The translations under genes and the position numbers were made by a program. From Flagellimonas marinaquae (GTDB taxonomy: Bacteria; Bacteroidota; Bacteroidia; Flavobacteriales; Flavobacteriaceae), in contig NZ_CP092415.1 in the NCBI RefSeq assembly GCF_023716465.1, positions 461,001 to 525,000 on the forward strand: a stretch of 64,000 nt of DNA, read 5' to 3'. The notes beneath the pieces were generated by a model, which was not told the DNA's origin, did no database searches, and was given only the letters and a program-made list of their open reading frames with translations. Positions within the stretch are counted from its first letter, which is position 1. Each line of letters starts with the position of its first letter. This document shows positions 62,490 through 64,000 of this stretch, piece after piece.

Positions 62490-63137
62490 TTATGCTTCTT
62501 CAATTAATGCCCTGTTTCTAGAACGTTGCACCCATATTATGATCCCCACAACAATCAGTGCTGCCGGTGGAATGATCATAAATCCATTGTTCTCGTAACC
62601 GATGGCGTACAGTCCTGTTTTTGCAATGGGATCTCCCAGTACCTTGATTCCAAAAAGTGTCCCAGAACCCAAAAGCTCCCTAAAGAACCCAACAATTACC
62701 AAAATCACACCATATCCCAACGCGTTTCCTATACCATCAAGGAAAGCTCTACGAGGGCCGTTTCCAAGAGCAAATGCCTCAAAACGTCCCATAATAATAC
62801 AGTTGGTAATAATAAGTCCAATAAATACCGATAGGGTTTTGCTCAAATCGTAAGCGAAAGCTTTCAACACCTGATCCACCACAATTACCAAGGTCGCTAC
62901 GACCACCAATTGCACAATGATCCTAATTTTCGAAGGAATAATATTTCGTATCAACGAAATGACCACGTTACCTACTCCCATTACAAACAATACGGATATT
63001 GCCATTACAACCGAAGCTTTAAGTTCTGCCGTAATCGCCAACGCAGAACAAATACCCAAAACCTGAATGGTAATAGGATTGTTATCCGTTAACGGATCTT
63101 TTATAAGATTTGCATCTTTTTTTGATAATAGCGCCAT
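62490..63137 (-). CDS. nqrD: Na+-translocating NADH:quinone reductase subunit D
   Basis: 215 residues, normal length, with six membrane helices. The conserved IQVLGICSALAITAELK, VFIGLIITNCIIMGRFEAFA and RRAFLDGIGNALGYG are clear NqrD/RnfE features (one cysteine, in TNCIIMG, ligates the membrane [2Fe-2S] cluster together with NqrE in known structures). Starts 2 bp after nqrC. Confidence 0.96.
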   Translation of the reverse strand: MALLSKKDANLIKDPLTDNNPITIQVLGICSALAITAELKASVVMAISVLFVMGVGNVVISLIRNIIPSKIRIIVQLVVVATLVIVVDQVLKAFAYDLSKTLSVFIGLIITNCIIMGRFEAFALGNGPRRAFLDGIGNALGYGVILVIVGFFRELLGSGTLFGIKVLGDPIAKTGLYAIGYENNGFMIIPPAALIVVGIIIWVQRSRNRALIEEA

Positions 63138-63138
63138 A

Positions 63139-63882
63139 TTAATTGGTTCTTATGGTTTCTAAATAAGGTTTGTAAAGCTTAAGGCTTTCTTTTATCATTG
63201 CCGCTATCCCATTACCGGTAATGGTTGCTCCTGCCAAGGCATCCACGGCATTATCTTCTTTATCGTTGTTCAATGGATCATTGTTTCCTTTTGCCACGGC
63301 AATACCTTCGTAAGCTCCGTTGTTCAGGACAGATTCTCCTTTAAAATCATCCATAAAAAAGCGCTGGTTAATGTTGGATCCAAGACCTGGTGTTTCTCCT
63401 TTGTGATCAAAAAAGACACCTTTAACTTCCATATTTTCATCCAAAGAAATGTATCCCCATATTGCATCCCAAAGTCCTTTGCCGTACATGGGTATGATAT
63501 AGTATTTCTCTCCGTCTTTCTCACCGATCAACAAAGGAAGTTCCGCATCTTTACCGGATTTGGCGTCCGCCAATGCCTTTTGAACATCGATCAGATATGC
63601 ATTTTCTTTTTGAACCACCTCTGTGCCATCCCAAACCAATTGCTGGGTGATGTACTTTGAAAATGCTCCCTCCACATCGGTTGTGGGAACAAAGGCAACA
63701 TCGCCATCGCCTTCATTTTGATTGACACCCATGGCATAAAGGATATTCTGTTGCTTTTCAAAGCGCTCGTTCTCATCAATCCTAGGCTTGAGGCCGGTTG
63801 CCAAAAAGGCCAGTATAGAACCTACAACAACCACCATGATCGCTGCAAAAATTACTGTATAGCTATTCTTTTCCGTATTCAT
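63139..63882 (-). CDS. nqrC: Na+-translocating NADH:quinone reductase subunit C
   Basis: 247 residues from the ATG at 63882; an ATG two codons upstream is possible. One N-terminal membrane helix (YTVIFAAIMVVVVGSILAFLA) and a periplasmic FMN domain with VDALAGATITGNGI; by homology the threonine of GAT carries covalently bound FMN, placed by ApbE. Segments PLLIGEKDGEKYYIIPMYG and FDHKGETPGLGSNI (H and G residues near the flavin) are typical. Cytoplasmic tail short. Confidence 0.96.
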   Translation of the reverse strand: MNTEKNSYTVIFAAIMVVVVGSILAFLATGLKPRIDENERFEKQQNILYAMGVNQNEGDGDVAFVPTTDVEGAFSKYITQQLVWDGTEVVQKENAYLIDVQKALADAKSGKDAELPLLIGEKDGEKYYIIPMYGKGLWDAIWGYISLDENMEVKGVFFDHKGETPGLGSNINQRFFMDDFKGESVLNNGAYEGIAVAKGNNDPLNNDKEDNAVDALAGATITGNGIAAMIKESLKLYKPYLETIRTN

Positions 63883-63893
63883 TGCCATTTCAC

Positions 63894-64000
63894 TTAAGCT
63901 GTTTCCGTTTTTAATGAATCTACCTCATCCGAAGCTTTAGGGTATATGGTAGCCGACTTCAATCGCTTCAATCTCTTTTTAACATTGCCCTTAACCACAT
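63894..64000 (-). CDS. nqrB: Na+-translocating NADH:quinone reductase subunit B, C-terminal end (cut by window)
   Basis: Only the last 34 residues are inside the window: VVKGNVKKRLKRLKSATIYP..., ending KTETA then a stop at 63894-63896. The basic VVKGNVKKRLKR segment matches the cytoplasmic end of NqrB after its last helix. It is 11 bp before the nqrC start on the same strand, the usual operon order. The rest of nqrB and presumably nqrA lie past 64000. Confidence 0.85.
   Translation of the reverse strand, partial: VVKGNVKKRLKRLKSATIYPKASDEVDSLKTETA

Overview
This window is a chromosomal segment of a marine member of the Flavobacteriaceae (Bacteroidota), most like the Muricauda/Maribacter group. 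The pointers are a Na+-translocating NADH:quinone reductase (nqr) operon, a type IX secretion type B sorting domain (CHU_C), many TAnnTTTG promoter boxes typical of the Bacteroidota housekeeping sigma factor, flavobacterial families such as DUF6702, carboxypeptidase-like regulatory domain proteins and DUF1573, several TTG/GTG starts, and AT-rich intergenic DNA. Genus is inference. I see no rRNA, tRNA, CRISPR array, insertion sequence, integrase or prophage. Gene density is high and almost all genes look intact; the window cuts a M14 peptidase at the left edge and nqrB at the right edge.

Layout. 1-3.9 kb: M14 peptidase end, NUDIX hydrolase, pyrE, SRPBCC protein, birA. 3.9-8.7 kb: a forward run rsfS-ftsH-LUD protein-cdsA-psd-acyl-CoA-binding protein, i.e. 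ribosome silencing, membrane proteolysis and phospholipid synthesis. 8.7-16 kb (reverse): an alkylglycerol-monooxygenase-like membrane hydroxylase, then a GH109-like glycosidase/sugar kinase/nucleotidyltransferase operon, then valS. 16-24.7 kb: DUF1573 protein, a retropepsin-like PDZ protein, aminotransferase-murB, an ECF sigma/anti-sigma pair, a second sigma factor, lipA and gap. 24.7-31.5 kb: hybrid TPR histidine kinase, lpxK, Nif3-like protein, a zinc-ribbon family protein that has lost all its cysteines, and kmo. 31.6-34.6 kb: a light/DNA-repair operon of a 49-residue DUF2256-like protein, a CRY-DASH cryptochrome and an FeS-type photolyase. 34.7-37.8 kb: clpP, and an ECF sigma-small protein-MscS operon, then a lipoprotein. 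38-44.9 kb: PAS kinase plus response regulator, MFS transporter, kynU, acetyltransferase, O-methyltransferase, PAP2 phosphatase, tatA. 44.9-49.5 kb: M1 peptidase, DUF6702 protein and two tandem regulatory-domain proteins. 49.7-53 kb: a tail-fibre-like secreted protein with three nearly identical 303-bp repeats, followed one base later by a type IX-secreted protein. 53-59 kb: M15 and M48 peptidases, a small membrane protein, ankyrin protein, gpmI, map and a methyltransferase. 59-64 kb (reverse): nqrBCDEF, a 119-residue unknown and apbE, which together make and flavinylate the sodium pump.

Most of the window is ordinary core genome. The parts most worth a second look are the repeat-bearing fibre/T9SS gene pair, the GH109-kinase-nucleotidyltransferase operon, the small DUF2256-like gene in the photolyase operon, the cysteine-less zinc-ribbon protein, the unknown protein between nqrF and apbE, and two local DNA structures at 58.0-59.0 kb (a REP-like palindrome and a 43-bp tandem duplication at a gene junction). 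No clearly undescribed defence or mobile system was found.
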